Shown here piece by piece: positions 30,243 through 39,132 of a stretch of 64,000 nt of DNA (within the stretch, counting starts at the first letter, position 1; each line of letters starts with the position of its first letter). The notes beneath the pieces were generated by a model. It made no database searches and had not been told where the DNA came from. It saw only the letters and a program-made list of their open reading frames with translations. The DNA lies in assembly GCF_003584165.1 (NCBI RefSeq), contig NZ_QXFJ01000008.1, forward strand, positions 124,001 through 188,000. The letters run 5' to 3'. The stretch is from Flagellimonas aequoris. Its GTDB lineage: Bacteria; Bacteroidota; Bacteroidia; Flavobacteriales; Flavobacteriaceae. The position numbers and the translations under genes are program-made.

Positions 30243-33077
30243 CTAATGCGCCTCCAACCAATTCTCGCCCACGCCCACTTCCACTTCCAACGGTACTGCT
30301 AGGGTATAGGCATGTTCCATTTCGGTCTTGATGAGTTTTTTCATTTCCTCCAGTTCAGGTTTGTAGCAATCGAACACCAATTCATCGTGTACCTGCAACA
30401 ACATTTTGGTCTTGTATTTTCCTTCGGAAAGTTTGTTATGGATGTTGATCATCGCAATTTTGATGATGTCCGCCGCACTACCCTGAATGGGGGCGTTCAC
30501 CGCGTTGCGTTCCGCGGCCCCGCGCACCACCTGGTTGCCCGCGTTGATGTCCTTTAAATACCTTCTTCGGCCCAACACCGTTTGCACATAACCGTGATCG
30601 CGGGCAAAATCTATCTGCTCACTGATGTAGTTGCGCAACTTCGGATAAGTTTTGTAATAGGTGTCGATAAGGTCCTTGGCCTCGGTGCGACTCAAATCCG
30701 TTTGGTTGCTCAACCCAAAGGCGGACACCCCGTAAATGATCCCGAAGTTCACCGTTTTGGCATTGCTACGCTGTTCTCGGGTCACTTGGTCAATTGGTAC
30801 ATTGAACACTTTGGATGCTGTGGACGCGTGGATGTCCTCCCCATTTTTAAAGGCCGAGATCATGGTGTCCTCTTCACTCAAAGCAGCGATGATGCGCAGT
30901 TCTATCTGGGAGTAATCTGCAGAAAGCAACAGGTAGTTTTCATCCCGTGGGATAAAGGCCTTACGCACCTGTCTTCCCCGTTCCGTGCGGATAGGGATGT
31001 TCTGCAGGTTGGGGTTGTTGCTGCTCAAACGGCCCGTGGCGGCCACGGTTTGCATGTAGTCCGTGTGTACCCTGCCACTGTGTTTTTGCACCTCGTTGGG
31101 TAGGGCGTCCACATAGGTGCTCTTCAATTTGCTGAGTCCGCGGTAGTCCAGCACATTTTGTATGATCTCGTGGTCCTTGGCGAGGTAGGAAAGCACATCC
31201 TCGGCTGTGGAATATTGGCCTGTTTTTGTCTTTTTGGGCTTGTCCACCAACTTTAATTTTTCAAATAAAATGTCGCCCAACTGTTTTGGGGATGCAATGT
31301 TGAATTCTTCGCCTGCCTGTTCGTAAATTTTCTTCTCCAAATCCTGAATGTCGGTATCCAACTGTTTGGAAAGGTCTTTCAGATAATCTTCATCCAGATT
31401 GATGCCTTCCCGTTCCATGTCTGCCAACACTCGGAGCAAGGGCACTTCAATATCCGTGAACAATGTATCGGTTTCCGTTTCCTTCAGTTCAGGAGCAAAA
31501 TGTTGTGCCAACTGAAAAGTGACATCGGCGTCCTCCACCGCATATTCGGTCTGTTTGTCCAACGGCACCTGCCGCATGTTCAATTGGTTCTTGCCCTTTT
31601 TGCCTATGAGTTCGGTGATGGAAATAGGGGTGTAGTTGAGATAGGTTTCCGAAAGCACGTCCATGTTGTGGCGCATGTCGGGGTTGATGAGGTAATGGGC
31701 CAACATCGTATCGAACAGCTTGCCCTTTACTTCCACGTCATAGTTCTGCATCACCTTAATATCGTATTTCAGGTTTTGGCCAATTTTCTCGATGTTTTCC
31801 GATTCGAAGAAGGGGCGCAACTTTTCAATCAGGGGCATGGCATCGTTTTTCCCTTCGGGAAAGGGCACATAAAATCCTTTGCCTGCTGCCCAACTGAAGG
31901 CAATACCCACCAATTCCGCTTCCAACGGATTGATGGAAGTGGTTTCCGTATCAAAACAAACGGAAGACTGCTTCATCAGGTTCTCCAAAAAGAGTTCCAT
32001 GGCCATTCCCGCTTGTACGGATTGATAAGAATGGGGCACATCGGCAATGGTCTTGCGGCTGTTCACATCCTTGATGGTGGCCGCGGCTTCCGCGGGGTCG
32101 CCACCAAAAAGGGTAAACTGCCCGCTTCCGGCTACCTTGGCCTCTTGTTTGGCTGTTTCGGTACTGGTCACCGGGGCTCCAGGTTCCGTTTCCCCTGAAA
32201 ACAATTTGAGGAACTGTTCCTTCAACCGTCGGAATTCCAGTTCTTCAAAGATTTTTTGCACTTCTTCGGCATCGGGCGGACACATTTCGTAATCCTCGGC
32301 GTGGAATTGCACGTCGCAGTCCGTTTTGATCTCGGCCAATTTTCGGGATAGCCTTCCTAATTCGGCGCTTTCTTCCACCTTCTCCTTCATCTTGCCTTTC
32401 AACTTGTCCGTATTGGCCAACAACCCTTCCAGCGAACCAAAATCCTCCAAGAATTTTTTGGCCGTCTTGTCGCCCACACCGGGGAGCCCGGGAATATTAT
32501 CACTGGCATCACCCATCATCCCCAAATAATCGATCACCTGTTCGGGACGTTGCACACCAAAGCGTTTTTGCACTTCTGGGATACCCCAAATTTCGATACC
32601 GTTGCCCATCCTAGCAGGGCGGTACATGAAGATATTTTCGCTGACCAATTGTCCAAAATCCTTATCGGGGGTCACCATGAATACTTTGTATCCCTCTTTT
32701 TCGGCCTGTTTGGCCAAGGTACCGATGAGGTCGTCCGCTTCATATCCGGGCAGTTCCACCACGGGAATCTTCATGGCCTTTAAAATTTGTTGAATGTAGG
32801 GGACGGCAATCCGGATAGCGTCCGGGGTTTCATCCCGATTGGCTTTATAGTCCTCAAACAGCTCGGTGCGTTCCACACTGCCTCCTTTATCGAAGGCCAC
32901 AGCCAAATGGTCGGGTTGTTCACGCTTGATCACATCCAAAAGGGAATTCATGAACCCCATGATGGCGGAAGTGTCCATTCCTTTGGAATTGATCCTCGGG
33001 TTTTTGATCAGAGCGTAATATCCACGGAAAATTAAAGCGTAGGCATCGAGTAAAAAGAGTCGTTTTTGTTCGGACAT
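30243..33077 (-). CDS. polA: DNA polymerase I
   Basis: 944 residues with all three domains. The N-terminal 5'-3' nuclease has FLLDAYALIFRGYYALIKNP, the metal-binding GYEADDLIGTLA and GMMGDASDNIPGLPGVGDKT. The 3'-5' proofreading domain is intact (CFDTETTSINPLEAELVG, D-x-E-T). The polymerase domain carries motif A (LLSADYSQIELRIIAALS), motif B (RSNAKTVNFGIIYGVSAFGL, 20 residues) and motif C (QVHDELVFD). This is a standard repair/Okazaki polymerase. It converges with the KAP gene 4 nt from its stop. Confidence 0.98.
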   Translation of the reverse strand: MSEQKRLFLLDAYALIFRGYYALIKNPRINSKGMDTSAIMGFMNSLLDVIKREQPDHLAVAFDKGGSVERTELFEDYKANRDETPDAIRIAVPYIQQILKAMKIPVVELPGYEADDLIGTLAKQAEKEGYKVFMVTPDKDFGQLVSENIFMYRPARMGNGIEIWGIPEVQKRFGVQRPEQVIDYLGMMGDASDNIPGLPGVGDKTAKKFLEDFGSLEGLLANTDKLKGKMKEKVEESAELGRLSRKLAEIKTDCDVQFHAEDYEMCPPDAEEVQKIFEELEFRRLKEQFLKLFSGETEPGAPVTSTETAKQEAKVAGSGQFTLFGGDPAEAAATIKDVNSRKTIADVPHSYQSVQAGMAMELFLENLMKQSSVCFDTETTSINPLEAELVGIAFSWAAGKGFYVPFPEGKNDAMPLIEKLRPFFESENIEKIGQNLKYDIKVMQNYDVEVKGKLFDTMLAHYLINPDMRHNMDVLSETYLNYTPISITELIGKKGKNQLNMRQVPLDKQTEYAVEDADVTFQLAQHFAPELKETETDTLFTDIEVPLLRVLADMEREGINLDEDYLKDLSKQLDTDIQDLEKKIYEQAGEEFNIASPKQLGDILFEKLKLVDKPKKTKTGQYSTAEDVLSYLAKDHEIIQNVLDYRGLSKLKSTYVDALPNEVQKHSGRVHTDYMQTVAATGRLSSNNPNLQNIPIRTERGRQVRKAFIPRDENYLLLSADYSQIELRIIAALSEEDTMISAFKNGEDIHASTASKVFNVPIDQVTREQRSNAKTVNFGIIYGVSAFGLSNQTDLSRTEAKDLIDTYYKTYPKLRNYISEQIDFARDHGYVQTVLGRRRYLKDINAGNQVVRGAAERNAVNAPIQGSAADIIKIAMINIHNKLSEGKYKTKMLLQVHDELVFDCYKPELEEMKKLIKTEMEHAYTLAVPLEVEVGVGENWLEAH

Positions 33078-33208
33078 GTTATTCTAGTATCAATGTTCAA
33101 TAAACTATTTGCAAAAAAAAAGGTGGGGGATTAAAAGTACGAATTGATGTTGGAAAGCAACAAGAAACAAGAACCAAGATTCAAAAATCAGGAGCCAGGA
33201 CATCGTGG

Positions 33209-33254
33209 TTCTAATGTCTAGGAGCGAAGCGTTCCAATGTCTAACAGCGCAGCG
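33209..33254. repeat. Two-copy tandem repeat in the gap after the asparaginase gene
   Basis: Two 23-bp units (33209-33231 and 33232-33254) match at 19 of 23 positions, each including AATGTCTA and ending AGCG with AGCG. It lies in the 186-nt gap between polA and the asparaginase gene, among similar low-complexity AGAACCAAG-type sequence. Confidence 0.7.
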
Positions 33255-33263
33255 GTCTTGGTT

Positions 33264-34265
33264 CTAACTATAAAAGCTCTTCACTTCCCTATTCACATGG
33301 CCATTTTCACTGTATTCGCGATAGGTGAAACCGGGATGCACACAATACCCGCCCGTTTCCCCATTCTTATTGATGGCCAGGAACCCAATCTGGAAATCCT
33401 TTCGGCCTTCATTTTTCTTCATGATGCGTTTTACGCCTTCCTCACAGGCCTCTTGTGGGCTTTTACCTTGACGCATCAACTCCACGATCAAAAAGCTACC
33501 CACGGTACGGATGACCTCTTCACCTACGCCCGTGGCAGTGGCGCCACCCACTTCATTGTCCACATACAGTCCCGCTCCGATGATGGGGGAATCGCCCACA
33601 CGGCCACCCACTTTGTAAGCCATGCCGCTGGTGGTACAGGCCCCGGATAGGTCGCCGTTGGCATCAATGGCCAACATCCCGATGGTGTCGTGGTTTTCTA
33701 TGTTGATAGTGGTCTCGTATTTGGAGGTTTTCAACCATTCCTCGTATTGTTTTCGGGTGCTTTCGGTAAACAGGTCCTCTTTTTTGAAGCCCTGTTCATA
33801 AGCGAATTTCTCTGCACCTTTTCCTGCCAAAATAATATGTGGGGTCTCTTCCATCACCTTTCTGGCCACGGAAACAGGGTGCACAATGTTCTGCAGGTAC
33901 ACCACGGAACCACAGTTACCATCCTTGTCCATGATGCAGGCATCGAGGGTTACATGGCCATCACGGTCGGGTCTGCCACCTTTGCCCACGGTCTCGTTGG
34001 TCTCATCGGCCTCTTCCACCATCACGCCCTGTTCCACGGCATCCAAGGAGGTTCCGCCCGATTTCAATACTTCCCAGGCCTTGTCCGTGGCATTTAAAAA
34101 GTTCCAGGTGCAGACCACTATGGGTTTTATGGGGTCGACCGAGGTTGTGGCCACAGCTGGGGCTTCTTCGGGTTTATTTTCGGTTCTGCAGGCGGCCACG
34201 GCCGAAGCGGAAACCAAGCCAGCGGCGGTAAGGCTGGAATTTTTAAGGAAATTGCGTCGTTTCAT
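33264..34265 (-). CDS. Exported N4-(beta-N-acetylglucosaminyl)-L-asparaginase
   Basis: 333 residues from the Met at 34265, chosen because it begins a twin-arginine lipoprotein signal (MKRRNFLKNSSLTAAGLVS, Cys after AVAA). Upstream in-frame sequence belongs to the divergent cutC. It is an Ntn-hydrolase of the glycosylasparaginase family: the nucleophile Thr follows ...ENHDTIGMLAIDANGDLSG, and the alpha-chain has VVCTWNFLNATDKAWEVL, DAVEQGVMVEEADETNETVG (20) and the product-binding RVGDSPIIGAGLYVDN. Such enzymes cleave GlcNAc-Asn bonds from glycoproteins and process themselves at the Asp-Thr bond. Periplasmic or outer location follows from the signal. Confidence 0.93.
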   Translation of the reverse strand: MKRRNFLKNSSLTAAGLVSASAVAACRTENKPEEAPAVATTSVDPIKPIVVCTWNFLNATDKAWEVLKSGGTSLDAVEQGVMVEEADETNETVGKGGRPDRDGHVTLDACIMDKDGNCGSVVYLQNIVHPVSVARKVMEETPHIILAGKGAEKFAYEQGFKKEDLFTESTRKQYEEWLKTSKYETTINIENHDTIGMLAIDANGDLSGACTTSGMAYKVGGRVGDSPIIGAGLYVDNEVGGATATGVGEEVIRTVGSFLIVELMRQGKSPQEACEEGVKRIMKKNEGRKDFQIGFLAINKNGETGGYCVHPGFTYREYSENGHVNREVKSFYS

Positions 34266-34305
34266 GCAGGGGATGTTTACTTTTAAGGAGGTTAAATATA
34301 GCAAT

Positions 34306-35025
34306 ATGCTCGTAGAAGTTTGTGCCAATTCTTTGGAATCCGCCATAAATGCGCAAGAGGCCGGGGCGGACCGAATCGAACTCTGTTCTGAACTTGGGGT
34401 GGGGGGCATTACCCCTTCCATGGGACTCATTCGTTTGGTCAAGGAACGGTTGTCGATTCCCGTCCATGTTTTGTTGCGTCCACGAAGTGGACATTTCACC
34501 TATTCCGATACCGAATTCGAGGTGATGAAGGCCGATATTTTGGCTTGCAAGCAACTAGGGGTGGATGGGATAGTTTCCGGGATTTTGAAAGAAAATTTTT
34601 CGGTGGATGTGGAACGGACCAGGGCATTGGTGGAACTTTCCAAACCGATGCATTTTACGTTTCACCGTGCTTTTGATTGGGTGGCCCAATCCATGGAAAG
34701 TTTGGAGGTTTTGGAAGAAATAGGTGTGGATACGGTTTTGACCTCAGGACAATTCCCATCTGCGGAGCAAGGACTTCAGCTTTTGGAAGCTTGGCAAAAA
34801 CATACCAGCATGACCATCATGGCCGGGGGAGGAGTTTCTCCTAACAATGCCTTATTGTTCAAGGAGATAGGGCTTCGTGCCATTCATTGTTCAGGAACTT
34901 CCTTTGGAAACACTATTGCCCTTCAGGGGAAGATCAGTATGAATTCCACCAAACATTTGGTGGAGGATGCCTTTGCTTCCACCAATGTGGAAACCGTCCG
35001 AAAGATTGTCCAAGCCGTTAAATAA
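34306..35025 (+). CDS. cutC: Copper homeostasis protein CutC family
   Basis: 239 residues from ATG 34306, which begins MLVEVCANSLESAINAQEAG; the open frame continues upstream across the divergent asparaginase gene without family similarity. A purine-rich AAGGAGG lies 14 nt upstream. The TIM-barrel family signatures are ADRIELCSELGVGGITPSMG (20), VHVLLRPRSGHFTYSD, FHRAFDWVAQSMESLE and AGGGVSPNNALLF. CutC is named for copper tolerance but its biochemistry is unsettled. It diverges from the asparaginase gene with only a 40-nt gap and precedes the metallophosphoesterase gene. Confidence 0.92.
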   Translation: MLVEVCANSLESAINAQEAGADRIELCSELGVGGITPSMGLIRLVKERLSIPVHVLLRPRSGHFTYSDTEFEVMKADILACKQLGVDGIVSGILKENFSVDVERTRALVELSKPMHFTFHRAFDWVAQSMESLEVLEEIGVDTVLTSGQFPSAEQGLQLLEAWQKHTSMTIMAGGGVSPNNALLFKEIGLRAIHCSGTSFGNTIALQGKISMNSTKHLVEDAFASTNVETVRKIVQAVK

Positions 35026-35080
35026 TACTAAAAAGCCCTAGATTCTAGTTCATTACCCATAATTTTGCAAAAAAGATTGT

Positions 35081-36313
35081 ATGTCTCGATTTGTAATCCT
35101 CGCTATCCTTTATGTGGTGTTGGCCACCTATGGGTTTCAGGCATTCCGGACCTTGTTCAAAAGTCCCTTGTTGCACTGGACCTATATCGTGTTGTTTTTG
35201 GCGGCACTCATTTTCTTGACCGTAAAGGTAATTGCCTACGTACCCGGAGATGGATTTAAAGGATCGGCAGCTGTGGCCGGTGGTATCTTTGCCGCCTTCT
35301 TTTTGATGGCCTTGGTGTTGGGATTTTTCCTTTTGTTGGAAGATATTGTTCGTTTGGTCGGATTTGGATACAATAAAGTTGTAGGCATGTCCAATGCCGA
35401 TGCAAGCCATTTCCCTTCCCGAAGAAAATTCATCAGCGGGTTGGCCCTTGGTTTGGCCTCTTTGCCATTCGGTGCCATGTTGTATGGTATGTACCGAGGC
35501 AAATACAATTATCAAGTGTTGAAATACGAATTGGAATTTGACGACCTGCCCGATGCTTTTCATAACTATCGGATTACCCAGATTTCGGATGTGCACAGTG
35601 GTAGTTTTGACGATTACAATAAAGTAGCCTACGGTGTGGATTTGATCAATGATCAAAAGAGTGACGTGATTTTCTTCACAGGTGATATTGTTAACAACCG
35701 ATCGGAAGAACTTGAACCCTGGAAAGAGGTTTTTGCCCGTTTGGATGCCAAGGATGGGGTATTCTCCATTTTGGGCAACCATGATTATGGGGATTATGCC
35801 TCTTGGGATACCGAAGAAGCCAAGGAGCAGAATCTAGAGAACCTCAAAGCGATGCAAAAGGATATGGGCTTTGACCTTATCTTGAACTCCAACCGTTATC
35901 TGGAAAAAGATGGCCAAAAAATTGCTCTGTTAGGAGTTGAAAACTGGGGCCGTGGAGGCTTTAAAAAAGCTGGCGACCTGCAAAAGGCGAAAGAGGGCAT
36001 TGCCCATGATGACTTTAAAATATTGTTGAGCCATGATCCTTCCCATTGGGAAGATGTGGTTTTGGATGATGACTACCATTTCCATTTGACCTTGAGCGGA
36101 CATACCCACGGCATGCAGTTTGGCGTGGAGATTCCGGGGTGGGTGAAATGGAGTCCTGCCAAATGGCGCTACAAGTATTGGGCTGGCATTTACAAAGAAT
36201 TGGGCCAGTTCATCAATGTGAATCGAGGGTTTGGCTTTATCGGCTACCCCGGCCGATTTGGTATCTGGCCCGAAATCTCTGTGATTACCCTTAAGAAAAA
36301 GGGCTTGGCTTAA
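35081..36313 (+). CDS. Membrane-anchored metallophosphoesterase
   Basis: 410 residues. About four membrane segments fill residues 1-140 (VILAILYVVLATYGF, WTYIVLFLAALIFLTVKVIA, FFLMALVLGFFLLLEDIV and FISGLALGLASLPFGAMLYG after an SRRKFI twin-Arg-like stretch). The calcineurin-like phosphoesterase domain follows with all motifs: ISDVHSG, FFTGDIVNN, GNHDYGDY, LLSHDPSHW and LSGHTHGMQ, then PGWVKWSPAKW. Many relatives are UDP-diacylglucosamine or cyclic-nucleotide phosphodiesterases; the substrate is unresolved. It is 55 nt after cutC in the same direction. Confidence 0.9.
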   Translation: MSRFVILAILYVVLATYGFQAFRTLFKSPLLHWTYIVLFLAALIFLTVKVIAYVPGDGFKGSAAVAGGIFAAFFLMALVLGFFLLLEDIVRLVGFGYNKVVGMSNADASHFPSRRKFISGLALGLASLPFGAMLYGMYRGKYNYQVLKYELEFDDLPDAFHNYRITQISDVHSGSFDDYNKVAYGVDLINDQKSDVIFFTGDIVNNRSEELEPWKEVFARLDAKDGVFSILGNHDYGDYASWDTEEAKEQNLENLKAMQKDMGFDLILNSNRYLEKDGQKIALLGVENWGRGGFKKAGDLQKAKEGIAHDDFKILLSHDPSHWEDVVLDDDYHFHLTLSGHTHGMQFGVEIPGWVKWSPAKWRYKYWAGIYKELGQFINVNRGFGFIGYPGRFGIWPEISVITLKKKGLA

Positions 36314-36348
36314 CTTCTAAACTATTCCAGCAATGGAATTTGCAACGG

Positions 36349-37650
36349 CTATTTAAGCCAATTAAAGACGTCTTGCATAAAATCTTGGCATTGGTAATCG
36401 TCAACCCCTTGCCAGCTGGTCATGTATAGGGCGGTCATGGCATCCCCCATGACAACCAATTTGCCGCCTTTCATGGTTTTCGCATAAGCTCCAAAGGAAT
36501 AGGCCTTGCCCAGTTCATCCCCATAACAAAATGGGGTCCCACCCAATACTTTTCTTGCTTCGTGATAGGAAATTTTTAAGGGTTTACGGGTAACCTCACT
36601 TTTTATGGTGTGACCTCCGGGCAGTTTGTCGGGTATGGCATCCCCATATTGGATTCCATATGGAGCAATGATGTCATTCACGTTGGTGTCATTCAAGGAA
36701 GACCAGTAATCACTATCCATGATGAGGAACAAGCCTCCACCCCCATCAATAAACCGATGGATTGCCCTTACCTCGTTTTCAGTGTATTGTTTCTTCGGGA
36801 TATGGATGAACAGGATATCCGTGTTCGCAAGAAGGTCGTCACTGAGTTCGCCGTAGGCATAATCGACCTGTGCATGGACGTTGTTGGCCGTCTTCATCAA
36901 TTCTTCGGACATCATATAGACCCTACCGATTTTTTCATTTTCCATGCTCATGGATTTTGGGTCGTTCCAGAACACTGGGTTATGTCCTACGTCCATCAAA
37001 ATATGGGTAAGGGAATTCATTTTGTTTTCTTTTATGGAGATGTTCTTGAACCAGCCTTCGCTGCTTTCCCCGACCCATAGACCAATTTTTCCATGGCCAC
37101 TCAGATTGATTTGTTCCACAACAAGCGATGGGGTCATGGAATGGTTCACATACACCTTCACTTCTGGGTAGTTGATGTTAAGGGTGACATGAAACCAATC
37201 ATTCGGCTGCGGAGCAGGGGAGATGGTGTTCTCGTATTTTCCAGGATGCTCTTCCCGTAATTTTTTCCAGTCCAAATGGGGCATGGCAATGTATTGCATC
37301 ATATGGTCCTGTTTTTCGGGGTCATTAAAATTGAAGGGCCTAAAATAGACGGCATCAAAGATGGAATCGTTTTTTCCGTTGAACGCCAAGCCAACAAAAC
37401 TTCCCTGCGTTTTGTCTTTCCCTTTGATGTCCAGTTCAATGGTGCCGTTATGGAAGTCGGAACCCTTCAGCCATAGAACCCCATCACCTGGGCGATCATC
37501 CAAATGAATGACACCCATGTCAAAGAAGACGTCTCGGTTCTGTACCTCCCAGCTATCGGGATCGGTCAATTTCTTGTTCGATTGCCCCATCATAGTAAAG
37601 GACAGAAATAACATAATTGCCCATGTAGGGCTAAAAGAAAATTGCTTCAT
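36349..37650 (-). CDS. Exported two-domain protein: concanavalin-like domain plus GATase-1-like/DUF4350 domain
   Basis: 433 residues with a signal peptide (FSPTWAIMLFLSFTMMGQS). Residues about 25-210 form a beta-sandwich of the DUF1080/LamG kind (DFHNGTIELDIKGKDKTQGS, GKIGLWVGESSEGWFKNI). Residues about 215-433 resemble a class I glutamine amidotransferase-like/DUF4350 fold (HILMDVGHNPVFWN, FIHIPKKQYTENEVRAIHRF, GGGLFLIMDSDYW, GKLVVMGDAMTALYMTSW). No catalytic Cys of an amidotransferase is evident, so the second domain probably does not transfer amide nitrogen. It diverges from the membrane sensor-like gene at 37797. Confidence 0.78.
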   Translation of the reverse strand: MKQFSFSPTWAIMLFLSFTMMGQSNKKLTDPDSWEVQNRDVFFDMGVIHLDDRPGDGVLWLKGSDFHNGTIELDIKGKDKTQGSFVGLAFNGKNDSIFDAVYFRPFNFNDPEKQDHMMQYIAMPHLDWKKLREEHPGKYENTISPAPQPNDWFHVTLNINYPEVKVYVNHSMTPSLVVEQINLSGHGKIGLWVGESSEGWFKNISIKENKMNSLTHILMDVGHNPVFWNDPKSMSMENEKIGRVYMMSEELMKTANNVHAQVDYAYGELSDDLLANTDILFIHIPKKQYTENEVRAIHRFIDGGGGLFLIMDSDYWSSLNDTNVNDIIAPYGIQYGDAIPDKLPGGHTIKSEVTRKPLKISYHEARKVLGGTPFCYGDELGKAYSFGAYAKTMKGGKLVVMGDAMTALYMTSWQGVDDYQCQDFMQDVFNWLK

Positions 37651-37796
37651 TTTGTTTTCTGATTTGATTCAACACCAAAACTACGGTCCGTAAAAATCAC
37701 GAAGGGTAGCAAAAGCGGTTTAATCCTCGGTCAAAAGTCGGTCACGAGTTAATTTCCTTATCATTTTCAGCTTTTATTGATATCTTGACTTGTCAA

Positions 37797-39065
37797 ATGG
37801 AGAACATCGAAAATGACCATATTGCCCTGTGCAAAAAATTGCTGGAAGAGAAGTTTTCTTTCGGCAACGGGCACGGTTATACCCAAAAGGACCTGGAGCA
37901 ACTTTCTTCTTATATTGAAGAACATACGGGGTACTACATCAGTCTTTCCACCTTAAAACGGGTATGGAAAGGAGGGTACAAGACCCAACCCCAATTAGCG
38001 ACTTTGAATGCACTTGTACAGGTGCTGGGATACAAAAACTGGCAGGACTTCAAGCTTCAACATAAAAAACCGATTGCTACGGAGGACAAGAACCCGCCTA
38101 AGAGCAAAACGCCACTTTATGTGGCTGCAGGCATTGTGGTGGTCCTAGTGGTGGTTTTGGCATTTTCCTTTGGAAAAAGTGGGGCCAGTACCGTAAAAAT
38201 TGATGGCCCTGTTACCTTTACCGCAAACAAGACCGTAACAAAAGGGGTTCCGAACACGTTTATCTTCAACTATGACCTGAGCCATGTACAGGCCGATAGC
38301 TTTTTTATCCAACAATCTTGGAATGCTTTTCGGCGTGAAAGAATCGATCCCAACAAATCCGTTTACACGTCTATTTATTATGAAAGCGGTTACCACAGGG
38401 CCAAATTGATTGCCAATGACGACGTAATTGCCACCCAACCGGTGCATATCATCAGTGACGGTTGGGAGCCCCACGTATATTATACAGAGGCGGATGACCG
38501 TTACATCGATTTTAAAGGGGAATCCTTTATAGCGGATAGTATGTTGCACTTGCCTATGGACCTGCTTAAAAAAAGGGGTGTGGATACATCCCGCCATTTC
38601 ATGTCCCGAATTTCACATAGTGATGAGTATGGGGTTTCCTCCGATAACTTTACCTTTCGGACGAGGTTGAGATCAGACCATGCCCTAGATTCCAATTGTC
38701 CTTGGATGAATGTGATCCTTGTCACCACAGAGAATATTTTCTCGGTAGGGATGGTCGGAAAAGGATGTGAGACCGGTGCCAGTTATAAGTTGGGCGAAAT
38801 TTATAGATCAGGGAAGGATAACAACCTCTCCAAATTGGGGGCTGATCTTTATGATTGGAACGATTTGGAAATACGGGTCAAGGATAAAAAAGCTACCATT
38901 TTTATAAATGGAGAGGAAACCTATAGCGAGCTTTTTAAAGAGGATCTGGGCAATATCATGGGGCTTGGCTACATTTTCGAGGGAACAGGTTCCATTCAAT
39001 TCGTTCAACTTAAAAATGCCGAAGGAGAAATCTCTTTTGAGGATGATTTTGGCGCCAAACCATAA
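37797..39065 (+). CDS. Single-pass membrane protein with cytoplasmic helical/HTH-like domain and extracytoplasmic concanavalin-like domain
   Basis: 422 residues from ATG 37797 (MENIENDHIALCKKLLEEKF); the upstream TTG is less likely. Residues 1-90 are helical with YYISLSTLKRVWKGGYKTQP and LNALVQVLGYKNWQDFKL, resembling an HTH or DNA-binding-like domain found in Flavobacteria. One TM helix lies at 106-126 (PLYVAAGIVVVLVVVLAFSF, 20). The outer part has PKD-like beta strands (PVTFTANKTVTKGVPNTFIF) then a concanavalin-like sandwich (NFTFRTRLRSDHALDSNCPW, LGLGYIFEGTGSIQFVQLKN as IMGLGYIFEGTGS / IQFVQLKN). A one-protein, membrane-bound sensor-regulator is plausible, but not proven. Confidence 0.8.
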   Translation: MENIENDHIALCKKLLEEKFSFGNGHGYTQKDLEQLSSYIEEHTGYYISLSTLKRVWKGGYKTQPQLATLNALVQVLGYKNWQDFKLQHKKPIATEDKNPPKSKTPLYVAAGIVVVLVVVLAFSFGKSGASTVKIDGPVTFTANKTVTKGVPNTFIFNYDLSHVQADSFFIQQSWNAFRRERIDPNKSVYTSIYYESGYHRAKLIANDDVIATQPVHIISDGWEPHVYYTEADDRYIDFKGESFIADSMLHLPMDLLKKRGVDTSRHFMSRISHSDEYGVSSDNFTFRTRLRSDHALDSNCPWMNVILVTTENIFSVGMVGKGCETGASYKLGEIYRSGKDNNLSKLGADLYDWNDLEIRVKDKKATIFINGEETYSELFKEDLGNIMGLGYIFEGTGSIQFVQLKNAEGEISFEDDFGAKP

Positions 39066-39087
39066 TTTCAATACTCAAGAAACATAA

Positions 39088-39109
39088 AAAGCCCCTTAAA
39101 AGGGGCTTT
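39088..39109. terminator. Bidirectional intrinsic terminator
   Basis: Stem AAAGCCCCTT / AAGGGGCTTT with a 2-nt loop, A-run before and T-rich after. It separates two converging genes. Confidence 0.88.
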
Positions 39110-39132
39110 CTTCTAGAATTATGGAACCTACA

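Noticed and set aside
31500..32198. 232-codon plus-strand frame inside polA
   Set aside because: It is antisense to conserved polymerase domains; its protein is rich in His and Phe without any family pattern.
33886..34305. Long N-terminal extension of cutC
   Set aside because: It runs antisense through the asparaginase gene; CutC similarity starts at MLVEVCANSL.
35060..35067. TAATTTTG before the metallophosphoesterase as its own promoter
   Set aside because: There is no TTG at a suitable distance and only about 7 nt would remain before the start, so co-transcription with cutC is more likely.
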